A stretch of DNA of 64,000 nt, taken from NCBI RefSeq assembly GCF_000177195.2, contig NC_015953.1, positions 6,944,001 to 7,008,000 of the forward strand, read 5' to 3'. The DNA comes from Streptomyces sp. SirexAA-E (GTDB lineage: Bacteria; Actinomycetota; Actinomycetes; Streptomycetales; Streptomycetaceae). The notes beneath the pieces are model-generated. The model saw nothing but the letters and a program-made list of their open reading frames with translations, did not search any database and was not told the origin of the DNA. The position numbers and the translations under genes are program-made. This document shows positions 17,261 through 25,714 of the stretch, one piece after another. Each line of letters begins with the position of its first letter. The stretch's first letter is position 1.

Positions 17261-18124
17261 TCACGCTCCGGGCGACCGGACCCGGGCAGGGGCGTCGTCG
17301 TGGTCGGTGGACAGAGCCAGGTGCCGCCACACGGCGGACTCCTCGCGGAGCTGCGCGATCTTGCGCTCGAGCTCCGCCACGCAGTCGCTGCCCAGCTGGG
17401 CGCGCACCGGCGGCGTGCCCGCGTCGGCGAGGGCGAGGACGGCGGCGGCTCCCTTGACGGGGTCCCCGGGCTGCGCGTGGTTGAGACCGGGGACCGCCCC
17501 GCGTACGGCTCCCGATGTCGCCGCGTAGTCGGCGATGACGGTGTCCTCGGTGTGCAGGCTGCCCGCGTCGAGGAAGTCGGTGCGGAAATACCCGGGCTCG
17601 ACGAGCGTCACCCCGATGCCCAAGGGGGCCAGCTCCGCGTGCATCGCCTCGGAGATCCCCTCCACGGCGAACTTGGTGGAGCAGTAGATCCCGAAGCCCG
17701 CGGAACTGCTGAACCCGCCCAGGGAGCTGAAGTTGAGCACCCGCCCGGACCGCTGCCGGCGCATCACCGGGAGCACGGCGCGGCTGACGGCGAGCAGACC
17801 GAAGACGTTCGTGTCGTACACCGCGCGGACCGCGGCGTCCGACGCCTCCTCCACGGCACCCAGCAGGCCGCGCCCGGCGTTGTTGACCAGGACGTCGATC
17901 GTCCCGAACGCCTCCACGGCGGCGGCGACCGCCGTACGGACCTGCTCCTCGTCGGTGACGTCGAGTGCGAGCGCGAGCAGCCGGTCCCCGTACCCGGGCA
18001 GCGCCCGCGTGACGGCCTCGGGGTTCCGGGCGGTCGCCACGACGCCGTCGCCCCGGTCGAGCGCCTGGCGTGCGATCTCCCGGCCGAAGCCGCGCGAAGC
18101 ACCGGTGATGAACCACGTGGTCAT
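17261..18124 (-). CDS. Short-chain dehydrogenase/reductase
   Basis: A 287-residue classical SDR. The cofactor motif is TGASRGFG near the N-terminus, followed by NNAGRG and the catalytic FSS with YCSTK. An ATG further upstream (18154) is in frame, but the start at 18124 is preferred because GGAGG lies just upstream and MTTWFITGAS is the usual N-terminus. Length and C-terminal layout fit the oxidoreductase/retinol-dehydrogenase-like SDR group. Substrate unknown. Convergent with the XRE regulator, which in related genomes often controls such an SDR. Confidence 0.85.
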   Translation of the reverse strand: MTTWFITGASRGFGREIARQALDRGDGVVATARNPEAVTRALPGYGDRLLALALDVTDEEQVRTAVAAAVEAFGTIDVLVNNAGRGLLGAVEEASDAAVRAVYDTNVFGLLAVSRAVLPVMRRQRSGRVLNFSSLGGFSSSAGFGIYCSTKFAVEGISEAMHAELAPLGIGVTLVEPGYFRTDFLDAGSLHTEDTVIADYAATSGAVRGAVPGLNHAQPGDPVKGAAAVLALADAGTPPVRAQLGSDCVAELERKIAQLREESAVWRHLALSTDHDDAPARVRSPGA

Positions 18125-18253
18125 GTGAACTCCTCCGACAAGGGGGCCCGGCACGGCGCCCCCGGCATGTGTGGTGCGGTGCCTCTCATGCTGATCGCGT
18201 CGGGGTCGCTCGACCAGGGAAGGATGTACCTAGGAACAGCCCCCCCCGGCGTC

Positions 18254-18490
18254 TCATCCCCTCCACGGGCCGGAGCAGGGGAGAAGAGCCATCTCCCGTG
18301 CGTTCTTGACGGCGGTGGCGATGTGTCGCTGCTGCCGCGCGCTGACGCGGGTCACGCGGCGGCTGCGGATCTTGCCCCGGTCGGAGACGAACTTCCGCAG
18401 CAGATCGGTGTCCTTGTAGTCGATGTACGTGATCCCGGCCGCGTCGAGCGGGTTGGGGCGGGGCTTGCGGGGGTCGGTACGGCGTGTCAT
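18254..18490 (-). CDS. rpsR2: Zinc-independent 30S ribosomal protein S18
   Basis: A 78-residue S18 paralogue. The conserved S18 core is visible: IDYKDTDLLRKFVSDRGKI, RRVTRVSARQQRHIATAVKNAREMALLP. Only one cysteine is present (near the C-terminus), so the zinc-binding set of ordinary S18 is missing (C-minus form). It is the last gene of the minus-strand zinc-starvation operon, 39 bases after the CobW-like gene. When zinc is short such copies replace the zinc-binding version in the small subunit. Confidence 0.9.
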   Translation of the reverse strand: MTRRTDPRKPRPNPLDAAGITYIDYKDTDLLRKFVSDRGKIRSRRVTRVSARQQRHIATAVKNAREMALLPCSGPWRG

Positions 18491-18529
18491 CGGATTTCCT
18501 CGCGGTGGGCGGTGGGCGGTGGGCGGTGG

Positions 18530-19687
18530 TCAGCTGACCGGGTCGAGGAGGGAGTCGAAGGCCGGCGGGAGGCTCTTCCACGCCTCGTGCCCGGCCTCGT
18601 ACTCCGCGTCGGTGAGCAGGCAGGAGTCCAGCAGTGCGGTGAGTCCGTCGCGGTCGAGACCGGGGGAGACGAAGACGAGGTGCTGGCAGCGGTCGCCGTG
18701 CTCGGGATGCCAGTCGAGGGCGGCGGCCGCCCGGCGGAAGGGCGGCACCGTCTCCCAGGCCGCGTCCGGCAGGGACGCCAGCCAGGGGCCGGTGTCCTCG
18801 ACGCACAGGGCACCGCCTGCCGCGTCCCAGGAGAGCAGCGTGTCGGGCCGGTCGGCGAGCCAGAACCGGCCGCGGCTGCGGGCCGCCGCGCAGCACAGGT
18901 CCTCCAGTGCCTCGTAGAGGCGCTCGGGGTGGAAGGGGCGGTGCCTGCGCCAGACGAGGGTGCTGACCCCGGACTCGTCGGCCTCCTGGGGGAGGAGCGC
19001 GCAGGCGGGGTGCTGGGCGGCACTGGCCGCCTCCACGTCGAAGCCGGCCAGGGCCAGCCTCGTCAGGGCGTCCGACCGTGCTTCGGCCCGCCGGGCCGTG
19101 GGGTGCAGCTGCCTGATGAGCGCGCGGTCCTCCTCGTCCGCCGTCTCGCTGTCGACGAGGGCCAGCACCGAGGCGTACTCAAGCTGCCGGGCCCAGGTGT
19201 CCGAGACGGTGCGCTGGTCCGAGGCGGCGGCCGCCAGCCCGGCTTCCGCCAGGTCGTCGCCGTTGGCGAGGTACGGCAGGACGAGGGCCGGATCGACCGC
19301 GGTGACCACGCCCCTGACCTCGGCCCACTCCCCGCCGTGGGCGGCGATGACCTCGGCCATGGCCTTCGGCTCCACGGAGTCCCAGAGTTCGAGGACGGCG
19401 AGGCGGGTGATCCCGTCCGAGGCGAGCCTTTCCAGCTCCGGGATCAGGTCCTCCCGCAGGGCACAGCAGGCGCAGTCGTTCACCAGCGGTACCTCACCGC
19501 CCGCCCTCTCGCCCGCGGTGTCGCGGACCGTACGGCGCACGGTCCCTCCCCGCGCGGTCGCCAGGTCGTGGTGCAGCGCGACGCTGTGGGGGACGTCGTC
19601 GAGCAGTCCCTCCACCACCTCGCGGCGTGCCTCGGAGTGCAGTCCGCCGACGATGACGACGGGCAGCTTCCCGTCGTCCTCCGTCAC
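18530..19687 (-). CDS. CobW/COG0523-like protein with degenerate Walker A
   Basis: A 385-residue CobW-family protein inside the zinc-starvation island. The family CxCC metal motif is present (NDCACCALREDL), followed by LAVLELWDSVEPKAMAEV, and a C-terminal CobW_C-like region (WLADRPDTLLSWDAAGGAL, QHLVFVSPGLDRDGLTALLD). The expected GTP-binding P-loop (GxxGxGKT) is not: the corresponding N-terminal strand reads VVIVGGLHSEARREVV, with no Lys-Thr. The GTG start at 19687 overlaps the rpmE2 stop as GTGA. COG0523 proteins are zinc metallochaperones or insertases in low zinc; GTPase activity in this one is doubtful. Confidence 0.88.
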   Translation of the reverse strand: MTEDDGKLPVVIVGGLHSEARREVVEGLLDDVPHSVALHHDLATARGGTVRRTVRDTAGERAGGEVPLVNDCACCALREDLIPELERLASDGITRLAVLELWDSVEPKAMAEVIAAHGGEWAEVRGVVTAVDPALVLPYLANGDDLAEAGLAAAASDQRTVSDTWARQLEYASVLALVDSETADEEDRALIRQLHPTARRAEARSDALTRLALAGFDVEAASAAQHPACALLPQEADESGVSTLVWRRHRPFHPERLYEALEDLCCAAARSRGRFWLADRPDTLLSWDAAGGALCVEDTGPWLASLPDAAWETVPPFRRAAAALDWHPEHGDRCQHLVFVSPGLDRDGLTALLDSCLLTDAEYEAGHEAWKSLPPAFDSLLDPVS

Positions 19688-19938
19688 CGGCTCTCCCGGT
19701 TGCCGTAGCGGCGCTCGAACCGCTCCACCCGGCCCGCCGTGTCCAGGACACGGGCGGTGCCGGTGTAGAAGGGGTGGCTCGCGGAGGAGATCTCCACGTC
19801 GACCACCGGGTAGGTGTTGCCGTCCTCCCACTCGACGGTGTGTTCGCCGGTGAGGGTGGAGCGGGTCAGGAAGGCGAAGTCGGCGGCCTTGTCGCGGAAG
19901 ACGACGGGACCGTACGCGGGGTGGATTCCGGGCTTCAT
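19684..19938 (-). CDS. rpmE2: 50S ribosomal protein L31 type B (zinc-free)
   Basis: An 84-residue type B L31. Recognisable residues are MKPGIHPAYGPVVFRDKAAD, followed by EISSASHPFYTG and VERFERRYG. It contains no cysteine, so it is the zinc-independent form. Stop overlaps the GTG of the CobW-like gene. It lies 26 bases after rpmG in the same operon, which starts at the Zur-controlled promoter at 20136-20163. Confidence 0.93.
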   Translation of the reverse strand: MKPGIHPAYGPVVFRDKAADFAFLTRSTLTGEHTVEWEDGNTYPVVDVEISSASHPFYTGTARVLDTAGRVERFERRYGNRESR

Positions 19939-19964
19939 GGCGGTGTCCTTCGGGTCGGGGCGGG

Positions 19965-20129
19965 TCAGCGTTCTTCGCGGAAGTCCACGTGGCGGCGGAC
20001 CAGCGGATCGAACTTCCGCAGCACGAGCCGGTCGGGGTCGTTCCGCCGGTTCTTGCGGGTCACGTAGGTGTAGCCGGTGCCTGCGGTGGAGCGGAGCTTG
20101 ACGACCGGGCGTAGTTCGTTGCGAGCCAT
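19965..20129 (-). CDS. rpmG: 50S ribosomal protein L33 (zinc-free), leaderless start
   Basis: A 54-residue L33: MARNELRPVVKLRSTAGTGY, then YVTRKNRRNDPDRLVLRKFDP. No cysteine is present (C-minus form). An in-frame ATG 18 bases further upstream would place the start inside the promoter; MARNE is the family's N-terminus. The -10 box (20136-20141) ends only 6 bases before the ATG, so the mRNA should begin at or within a base or two of the start codon: a leaderless transcript. First gene of rpmG-rpmE2-cobW-rpsR2. Confidence 0.93.
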   Translation of the reverse strand: MARNELRPVVKLRSTAGTGYTYVTRKNRRNDPDRLVLRKFDPLVRRHVDFREER

Positions 20130-20135
20130 GACGCT

Positions 20136-20163
20136 ACTATATGGCAATGGTTTCCATGTTCAA
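20136..20163 (-). promoter_or_regulatory. Zur box nested between -35 and -10 of the rpmG promoter
   Basis: On the minus strand, TTGAAC (20163-20158) and TATAGT (20141-20136) form a near-consensus vegetative promoter with a 16-base spacer. The spacer holds a 15-bp 7-1-7 imperfect palindrome TGGCAATGGTTTCCA at 20142-20156, matching the actinobacterial Zur pattern TGnnAATGnnnTnCA. Zur with zinc bound here would block RNA polymerase directly. The same box lies 42 bases upstream of the plus-strand rpmB2 start, so one site can control both directions. Confidence 0.82.
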
Positions 20164-20198
20164 TAACGGAACCCCATCGATGAGAGGCAGGTAACACC

Positions 20199-20435
20199 GT
20201 GTCCGCCCACTGCCAACTGACCGGCGCTCAGCCGGGCTTCGGCAACCACATCTCCCACTCCCACCGGCGCACCTCCCGTCGGTTCGACCCGAACATCCAG
20301 CGCAAGCGCTACTGGCTGCCCAGTGAGGGGCGCCATGTGCGCCTGACGCTGAGCGCCAGGGCGATCAGGACGATCGACACCATCGGCGTCGAGGCAGCGG
20401 TGGCCCGCATCCGGGCGCGAGGGGGCAAGGTCTGA
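20199..20435 (+). CDS. rpmB2: 50S ribosomal protein L28 (zinc-independent)
   Basis: A 78-residue L28: MSAHCQLTGAQPGFGNHISH, SHRRTSRRFDPNIQRKRYWL. Only Cys5 remains of the cysteine pairs that hold zinc in the C-plus form. GTG start after GAGAGGCAGG. Divergent from rpmG across the Zur box and followed directly by rpsN2 (TGATG overlap), so the two form a second zinc-repressed unit. Confidence 0.92.
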   Translation: MSAHCQLTGAQPGFGNHISHSHRRTSRRFDPNIQRKRYWLPSEGRHVRLTLSARAIRTIDTIGVEAAVARIRARGGKV

Positions 20436-20740
20436 TGGCGAAGAAGAGCAAGATCGCGAAGAACGAGAAGCGCAAGGCGGTCGTCGAGCGCTACGCGGCC
20501 CGTCGGGCCGAGCTGAAGGAGATCATCCGCCGCCCCGGCACCCCGGACGCGCAGAGGTCCGCGGCCGTCGACGAGCTGCGGCGCCAGCCGCGCGACGCCA
20601 GTGCCACGCGGGTCCGCAACCGCGACGGTGTGGACGGCCGCCCGCGCGGACACCTGCGGAAGTTCGGGCTGTCCCGGGTACGGATGCGGGAGCAGGCGCA
20701 CGCCGGTCTGCTGCCCGGGGTGACCAAGTCGTCCTGGTGA
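20435..20740 (+). CDS. rpsN2: 30S ribosomal protein S14 (zinc-independent, long form)
   Basis: A 101-residue S14 of the long, cysteine-free type: MAKKSKIAKNEKRKAVVERY at the start and RNRDGVDGRPRGHLRKFGLS, RVRMREQAHAGLLPGV at the end. The zinc form is about 61 residues with a CxxC pair, absent here. The ATG overlaps the rpmB2 stop. It completes a set of five C-minus ribosomal proteins around one Zur box, the same gene set as the Zur-regulated cluster known from Streptomyces coelicolor. Confidence 0.93.
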   Translation: MAKKSKIAKNEKRKAVVERYAARRAELKEIIRRPGTPDAQRSAAVDELRRQPRDASATRVRNRDGVDGRPRGHLRKFGLSRVRMREQAHAGLLPGVTKSSW

Positions 20741-20978
20741 CCGCTGCGGAACAGCACTGGGGCGGGCGGCGGTTCACCGGAAGACCGGCGCCGCCGCACA
20801 CCTCGCACCCCCGCCCCCGTGCCCGCCCCCGGGCCGGTGGGCGGGGCGCGTCACCGTACGCGGTGGCGCGCCCGCGGCCGGGCCGCAGGGTTCCGGCTCT
20901 CCGTACCGGCCTGCTCCCGGCGCGGAGACCGGCCCCGGCCCCTTTCCAATCGCGCGCCCACACCGCAGGATCGGTGCC

Positions 20979-21503
20979 ATGGTCTTCACGTCTCCGATCC
21001 GGCTGTGGCTGCTCCCCAGCGCCGTCGTCCTCGCCGCCATGGGCGTGTGGGGCTCCCTCCGCTACAGCCACCTGCCGGAGCGCATACCGAAGCACATCGG
21101 CGCCGGCGGAGTGGACGCATGGACGGAACGGTCCGTCGGCAGCGCGTTCCTGCTGGTCTTCGTGTACGCGGCCGTCACGCTGCTGATGGCCGGCACGGCC
21201 GAACTGACCCTGCGCGTGACCCCGCGCGACGAGATGCCCGCCACGGACGCCGCTCCGTTCGCCGTCGGCGCGTCCTCGTCCGTCAACCGCCCCTGCAGCC
21301 GGGAATCCGCCCGCCGGATCGCGCGGTCCCTGCTGCTGCTCAACATGTCCGTCGGCATATCCCTGCTCATCGGCTGCGGAATCCTCTGGCGTTCCACGCC
21401 CGATCCGGAGGTGTCCGCCTGGCTGTTGGCCGCGATGACGGTGCCGATCCTCGCCGGCACCGTCCTGACGGTCGTCGCGGCGCTCGGCGACCGGAAGCGC
21501 TGA
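20979..21503 (+). CDS. DUF1648/SdpI-like membrane protein
   Basis: A 174-residue integral membrane protein. A first membrane helix (residues about 8-25) is followed by the DUF1648 signature LPERIPKHIGAGGVDAW; three more hydrophobic segments follow (about 52-72, 115-135, 143-166). The loop between helices 2 and 3 is polar and carries RESARRIARSLLLLNMSVGI. DUF1648 proteins are often linked to small-peptide or stress functions, but no role can be set here. The 238 bases before it show no gene. It converges with the methyltransferase gene. Confidence 0.75.
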   Translation: MVFTSPIRLWLLPSAVVLAAMGVWGSLRYSHLPERIPKHIGAGGVDAWTERSVGSAFLLVFVYAAVTLLMAGTAELTLRVTPRDEMPATDAAPFAVGASSSVNRPCSRESARRIARSLLLLNMSVGISLLIGCGILWRSTPDPEVSAWLLAAMTVPILAGTVLTVVAALGDRKR

Positions 21504-21552
21504 GCCGTCGTCGCCGCCGGGCGCCCTCACCGCCCGGTGCCGCACGCGCTTG

Positions 21553-22335
21553 TCAGCGCAGGGCGGCCACCAGCGCGTCGCTCGCGGAGCACCACACCTG
21601 CCGCGCCTCGCCGAACCCCTGCTCCAGCAGCGTCTCGACGTGCCAGCGGGTGAGGGTCGGGCGGTCGCGCCGCCCGGCCTCGGGCGCCGGCTGCCGCGGG
21701 TCGCCCAGCAGGGCGAAACGCCTGGCCGCGGCGTCGGTGAGGGAGGGGTCGCGGGCCACCGCGTCCCACCAGTCCGCCCAGTCCAGCGCTCCTTGCCGCC
21801 GCTGCTGTTCCTTGCGCCGTGTGTGCAGGGCCTGGAGGGCCGCGTCGATGCGGGGTGCGCGGTCGTCGCCCATATGGTCGGCGTTGAGGAACACCCCACC
21901 CTCTCGCACCAGCCCGGCCAGGTCCCCGTAGAGGCGGCGCAGCGGTTCGGTGTCCAGCCAGTGCAGGGCGGTGGCCGTCACCACGGCGTCGTAGGAGGGG
22001 TGGGGGAGGCGCTCCGTCCAGGCGGGGGCGGTGAGGTCGGCCTCGACGAAGGTGACGCGGCCGTCGCCGGCGAAATGCCCGCGCGCGATGGTCAGGAGTG
22101 CCGGGTCGATGTCCACGCAGGTGCTGGCCGCGCCGGGCAGCCGTCGCAGCAGCCGGTCGGAGATGCTGCCCGTGCCGCAGGCCAGGTCGAGGACGCGCGG
22201 GGTGGGGCCCGCCACGGCCTCGACCGTGTCGAGCATGACCCGGAAGCGTTCCTCCCGGTCCGGCATGTACCACTCCTGCTGGCGGTCCCAACTGGTTTGC
22301 CAGCTCTGCCAGTCGGTGGTGGCCGTTGCTGTCAT
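21553..22335 (-). CDS. Class I SAM-dependent methyltransferase
   Basis: A 260-residue methyltransferase. Motif I is VLDLACGTGSISDRLLRRL, with the acidic CVDIDPALL following and FVEADL as motif II. The start at 22335 overlaps the stop of the upstream ABC ATPase gene as ATGA and has an AAGGAA site upstream, so it is the last gene of the five-gene ABC importer operon. A methyltransferase coupled to a peptide/nickel-type importer suggests that the imported compound or a metallophore is methylated; this is inference. Confidence 0.8.
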   Translation of the reverse strand: MTATATTDWQSWQTSWDRQQEWYMPDREERFRVMLDTVEAVAGPTPRVLDLACGTGSISDRLLRRLPGAASTCVDIDPALLTIARGHFAGDGRVTFVEADLTAPAWTERLPHPSYDAVVTATALHWLDTEPLRRLYGDLAGLVREGGVFLNADHMGDDRAPRIDAALQALHTRRKEQQRRQGALDWADWWDAVARDPSLTDAAARRFALLGDPRQPAPEAGRRDRPTLTRWHVETLLEQGFGEARQVWCSASDALVAALR

Positions 22336-23936
22336 GATTGCGGTTGTTCCTTTCCTTGTACGCCGTGCGGCGTCGAGGGGCCCGTGACGGCCGCGGATCC
22401 CAGATCCCGGGAGCGCAGCAGCAGGCGGGTGGTCTCCGAGCGCGGAGAGGCGAGGACGGCACGGCGGTCGCCGCTGTCCACGACGCCGCCCCGGTCGAGG
22501 ACCACCAGGTCGTCGGCCAACTGCTCGACGAGACGCAGGTCGTGGCCGATCCACAGCACGGCTGTCCGGCTCTCCCCGCGCAGCCGGGCGATCTCCTCCG
22601 TCACCAGCCGGGTGCTGACGGCGTCCAACGCGGTGGTGATCTCGTCGCAGATCAGCACGTCGGGTTCGGCGAGCAGGGCCCGGGCCAGCGCGGCGCGTTG
22701 CAGCTCACCGCCGGAGAGCGCTCCGGCGTGCCGCGCCGCCTGCTCCGAGGAGAGCCCGAGCCGCTCCCACACCTGCCTCGCCCGCCGTACGGCCTCCTGC
22801 GGCGACAGCCCGCGCAACCGAACCGCGGTGCGGGCCACCTGGTCCAGTACGGTGCGCCGCTCGTCGAAGGAGTTCCGTACCTCCTGCCACACGTACTGCA
22901 CCGCCCGGATCTGCCGGGGCGTCCGGTGGCGGAGGACGGGCAGCGGCTCGCCGAACAGGGCCAGCCGCCCGTCGTGGCGTTCGTGGAGTCCGGCGAGGCA
23001 CCGTGCGAGGACCGTCTTGCCGCTGCCCGAGGGGCCCACCACCCCGGTGCAGCCGGCCTCCGGCACCCGCACCGTCACGTCGTGGAGTACCTCGCCCCGG
23101 CGTCCGGGCCGCAGCCACGCCGACAGGCCGTGTGCCTCCAGGGCGTTCCTGCCGCCGGAGGAGGGGGACGGCCCGGTCGCGGGAGCCGGGAGAGCGGCGG
23201 GGGGACGTACGGGCAGGAGGGCCGCCGTGCCGCCCATGTCCGTCACCCGCCCCCGGTCCAGCAGAATCGTGCGGGCGGCGACCGCCCGTACCAGGTCGTG
23301 GTCGTGGCTCAGCAGCAGGACCGCGATGCCTTGCGCGGCGAGCCGGGCCAGCTCGCCCGCCAGCCGCAGTCGTGCCACCGTGTCCAGCCCCGTGCTGGGC
23401 TCGTCGAGGACCACGGCGCGCGGCCCGCAGACCAGCACCTGGGCCAGTGCCACCCGTTGCCGCTGCCCGCCGGAGAACTGGTGCGGGAAGCGGCGGAGGG
23501 TCGCGGGGCCGTCCGGCATCCCGGCGGTACGCAGGGCTCCGGCCGCGTACTCCGCGGCGGCCTGACGTCGGTGGGCTTCCGGCCGGTGCAGCCGGGCGAG
23601 TTCGGTCAGGACCGACCCGATCCGCCGGGCCGGATTCAGGGCATGGGCCGGGTGCTGCGGCATGTAGGCGACCACCCGGCCGCGCACGGCCGGAGCGAGG
23701 GGTGTCGGACCGTCGGCGGACACGACCGCGGTGCCCGCGACCCCCACCGTCCCGGTGAGCCGTACGCCGGGAGCCGACTCGCCCAGCAGGGCCAGGGCGA
23801 CGGTGGTCTTGCCGCTGCCGGAGGGCCCGACGAGTGCGGTCACCTCGCCCGGGGCGACGGCCAGATCGACGTCGTCCAGCAGGACGGCCGTCCCCGCACG
23901 CGCCGTCAGTCCACGGACCTCGATCACCGGTTCCAT
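22332..23936 (-). CDS. Fused two-domain ABC importer ATPase (Dpp/Nik type)
   Basis: A 534-residue protein with two complete ABC ATPase domains, a DppD-DppF-like fusion. Domain 1: Walker A GPSGSGKTT, signature FSGGQRQRVALAQVL, Walker B VVLDEPSTGLD. Domain 2: Walker A GPSGSGKTV, signature LSGGELQRAALARALL, Walker B VLICDEITTALD. The start at 23936 overlaps the upstream permease gene by 13 bases. It energises the two permeases encoded upstream and the lipoprotein receptor at 25715-27244. Substrate may be a peptide, nickel or an opine-like metal chelate; the sequence alone does not settle it. Confidence 0.88.
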   Translation of the reverse strand: MEPVIEVRGLTARAGTAVLLDDVDLAVAPGEVTALVGPSGSGKTTVALALLGESAPGVRLTGTVGVAGTAVVSADGPTPLAPAVRGRVVAYMPQHPAHALNPARRIGSVLTELARLHRPEAHRRQAAAEYAAGALRTAGMPDGPATLRRFPHQFSGGQRQRVALAQVLVCGPRAVVLDEPSTGLDTVARLRLAGELARLAAQGIAVLLLSHDHDLVRAVAARTILLDRGRVTDMGGTAALLPVRPPAALPAPATGPSPSSGGRNALEAHGLSAWLRPGRRGEVLHDVTVRVPEAGCTGVVGPSGSGKTVLARCLAGLHERHDGRLALFGEPLPVLRHRTPRQIRAVQYVWQEVRNSFDERRTVLDQVARTAVRLRGLSPQEAVRRARQVWERLGLSSEQAARHAGALSGGELQRAALARALLAEPDVLICDEITTALDAVSTRLVTEEIARLRGESRTAVLWIGHDLRLVEQLADDLVVLDRGGVVDSGDRRAVLASPRSETTRLLLRSRDLGSAAVTGPSTPHGVQGKEQPQS

Positions 23937-24772
23937 GCCGTCGCCTTCCCCTGGGAGCCCTCGCGGTGTCCGGCCCCGCGCGGCAGCAGCCCGTCGGCCA
24001 GCAGATTGACGCCGACGGTGAACATCACCAGCATCAGCGCCGGAGCGCAGACCGCCCAGGGCTGCACGAACAGCGCATCCCTGCTCGCGGCGATCGACAC
24101 GCCCCAGTCCGGCGAGGTCGGGTCCAGGCCGAGCCCCAGGAAGTTGGCGGCGGCGACGGTGAAGACCGCGGACCCGACCCTGGTCCCGGCGTCGGCGACC
24201 GCGACCGGCAGGACCGCGCGTCCCACGTGCCCGACCAGGATCCGCGCCGACGACTCGCCCTGGAGCCGCATCGCCTCCGCGACGGGACCGCTGGCCGCGT
24301 CCAGCGCCGCAGCCCGCAACAGGCGCGCCACGGCCGGTACGTTGAGAGCGGCCACCGCCAGCGCCACAGCGACCGGATGCCCGCGCCAGCCGATTCCGAC
24401 GACGCTGATCACCAGTAGCGAGGGGAGCGGCAGCAGCAGCTCGACGGGCCGCATCAGCAGATCGTCTAGCCACCTGCTGCGGGACGCCGCGGCCGTCAGG
24501 CCGAGTACGGCGCCGACGGCGACGGCCAGGGCCACGGCGGCGCACGCCACCCCCAGCGCGCTGACCCCGCCCCGCAGGAGCAGTGCGACGACGTCGCGTC
24601 CCAGGACGTCCGTGCCCAGCAGGTGCCCGTCGCCCATGGCGTACGGCATGCCGTTCGAGGGGACGGCGGCGTCCGTGACGAACGGGCCGATCAGGGCGGC
24701 GGCGACCGGCGGGAGCAGGAGCAGCGCCCCGAGCGTCGCGCGCCGGCCACGTCCGGACCGCCGGTCGCTCAT
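23924..24772 (-). CDS. ABC importer permease (DppC/NikC type)
   Basis: A 282-residue permease. The N-terminal segment has one membrane helix (LGALLLLPPVAAALIGPFVT), then the periplasmic motif HLLGTDVLGRDVVALLLRGG that marks DppC/NikC-type subunits. Further helices and an EAA-like loop (EAMRLQGESSARILVGHVG) follow. It overlaps both neighbours and forms the membrane channel with the partner permease at 24769-25713. Confidence 0.87.
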   Translation of the reverse strand: MSDRRSGRGRRATLGALLLLPPVAAALIGPFVTDAAVPSNGMPYAMGDGHLLGTDVLGRDVVALLLRGGVSALGVACAAVALAVAVGAVLGLTAAASRSRWLDDLLMRPVELLLPLPSLLVISVVGIGWRGHPVAVALAVAALNVPAVARLLRAAALDAASGPVAEAMRLQGESSARILVGHVGRAVLPVAVADAGTRVGSAVFTVAAANFLGLGLDPTSPDWGVSIAASRDALFVQPWAVCAPALMLVMFTVGVNLLADGLLPRGAGHREGSQGKATAWNR

Positions 24773-25713
24773 CGCAGTACCTCCGTACGCGGGGCCAGCC
24801 TCCGGCTGACCAGGTCGGCGGCGAGGTTCAGCAGGCAGGCCACGGCGGCCAGGGTGAGGGTGAGCGCCTGGACGGTGGGCACGTCGCGGTTCTGTACGGC
24901 GTCGACCAGCGCCGTCGCGGTGCCGGGAATGGCGAACACGGCCTCGACCACGAGCACCCCGCCCAGCAACTGGTCACCGGTGCGCGCCAGTTCCTGCACG
25001 CCCGGGACCGCCGCGTTGGGCAGCAGATGCCGCAGCACCAGCCGGACGGGAGGCACCCCCAGGCGACGGGCCTGCACCGTGTAGCCGGCGCCCAGCGACG
25101 TGATGGTGCCGGCCCGGATCTGCCGGGACAGCACGCACACCGTCCGGGCCAGCAGGACCACCACCGGCAGCACGAACAGCTCCGGGCGCTGCCACCACAG
25201 GTCGTCGGCCCCCACCCAGGTGGAGGGAAGCCATCCCAGGCGCAGGGAGAACAGCGCCACCAGCAGCAGTGCCAGGACGAAGTCCGGCACGGAGGTCAGC
25301 GTCAGCGTCACGGCGGAGACCACGCGGTCGGTACGACTGCCGGCCCGCAGCCCCGTCACCAGGCCGACGGCCACCGCCAGCGGGACCAGCAACAGGATCG
25401 TGACGGCGGCGAGCGCGGCCGTCGCCGCGACGGAGTGCGCCAGCACATCACCCACCGGGCCCCCGCCGACCAGTGAGGTGCCGAGGTCGCCGGTGAGCAG
25501 CCCGTGGGCCCAGTCGGCGAAGCGTGTGGCCAACGGCCGGTCGAGGCCCATCTGTTCGCGCAGCCGGGCCACCTGGTCAAGGTCGGCCTGCTCGTTGAAG
25601 CCGACGGTCGCCGCGTCGCCCGGCAGCAGGTCGGTCAGCAGGAAGACGAGGACGCTGAGGACGGCGAGCTGTACGACGGTCCAGCCGCTCCGGCGCAGGG
25701 CGTACCGCAGCAC
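24769..25713 (-). CDS. ABC importer permease (DppB/NikB type)
   Basis: A 314-residue permease. Family marks are the N-terminal RRSGWTVVQLAVLSVLVFLL helix followed by LLPGDAA, the LDRPLATRFADWAHGLLTGD segment, and the EAA-like loop near the C-terminus. The GTG start lies one base after the stop of the substrate-binding protein gene; its own stop overlaps the next permease by 4 bases. Confidence 0.87.
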   Translation of the reverse strand: MLRYALRRSGWTVVQLAVLSVLVFLLTDLLPGDAATVGFNEQADLDQVARLREQMGLDRPLATRFADWAHGLLTGDLGTSLVGGGPVGDVLAHSVAATAALAAVTILLLVPLAVAVGLVTGLRAGSRTDRVVSAVTLTLTSVPDFVLALLLVALFSLRLGWLPSTWVGADDLWWQRPELFVLPVVVLLARTVCVLSRQIRAGTITSLGAGYTVQARRLGVPPVRLVLRHLLPNAAVPGVQELARTGDQLLGGVLVVEAVFAIPGTATALVDAVQNRDVPTVQALTLTLAAVACLLNLAADLVSRRLAPRTEVLR

Positions 25714-25714
25714 C

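Noticed and set aside
18254..20740. Short ribosomal protein genes as pseudogene fragments
   Set aside because: Each has the full length and conserved residues of the zinc-free paralogue class, and their order and Zur box fit a functional island.
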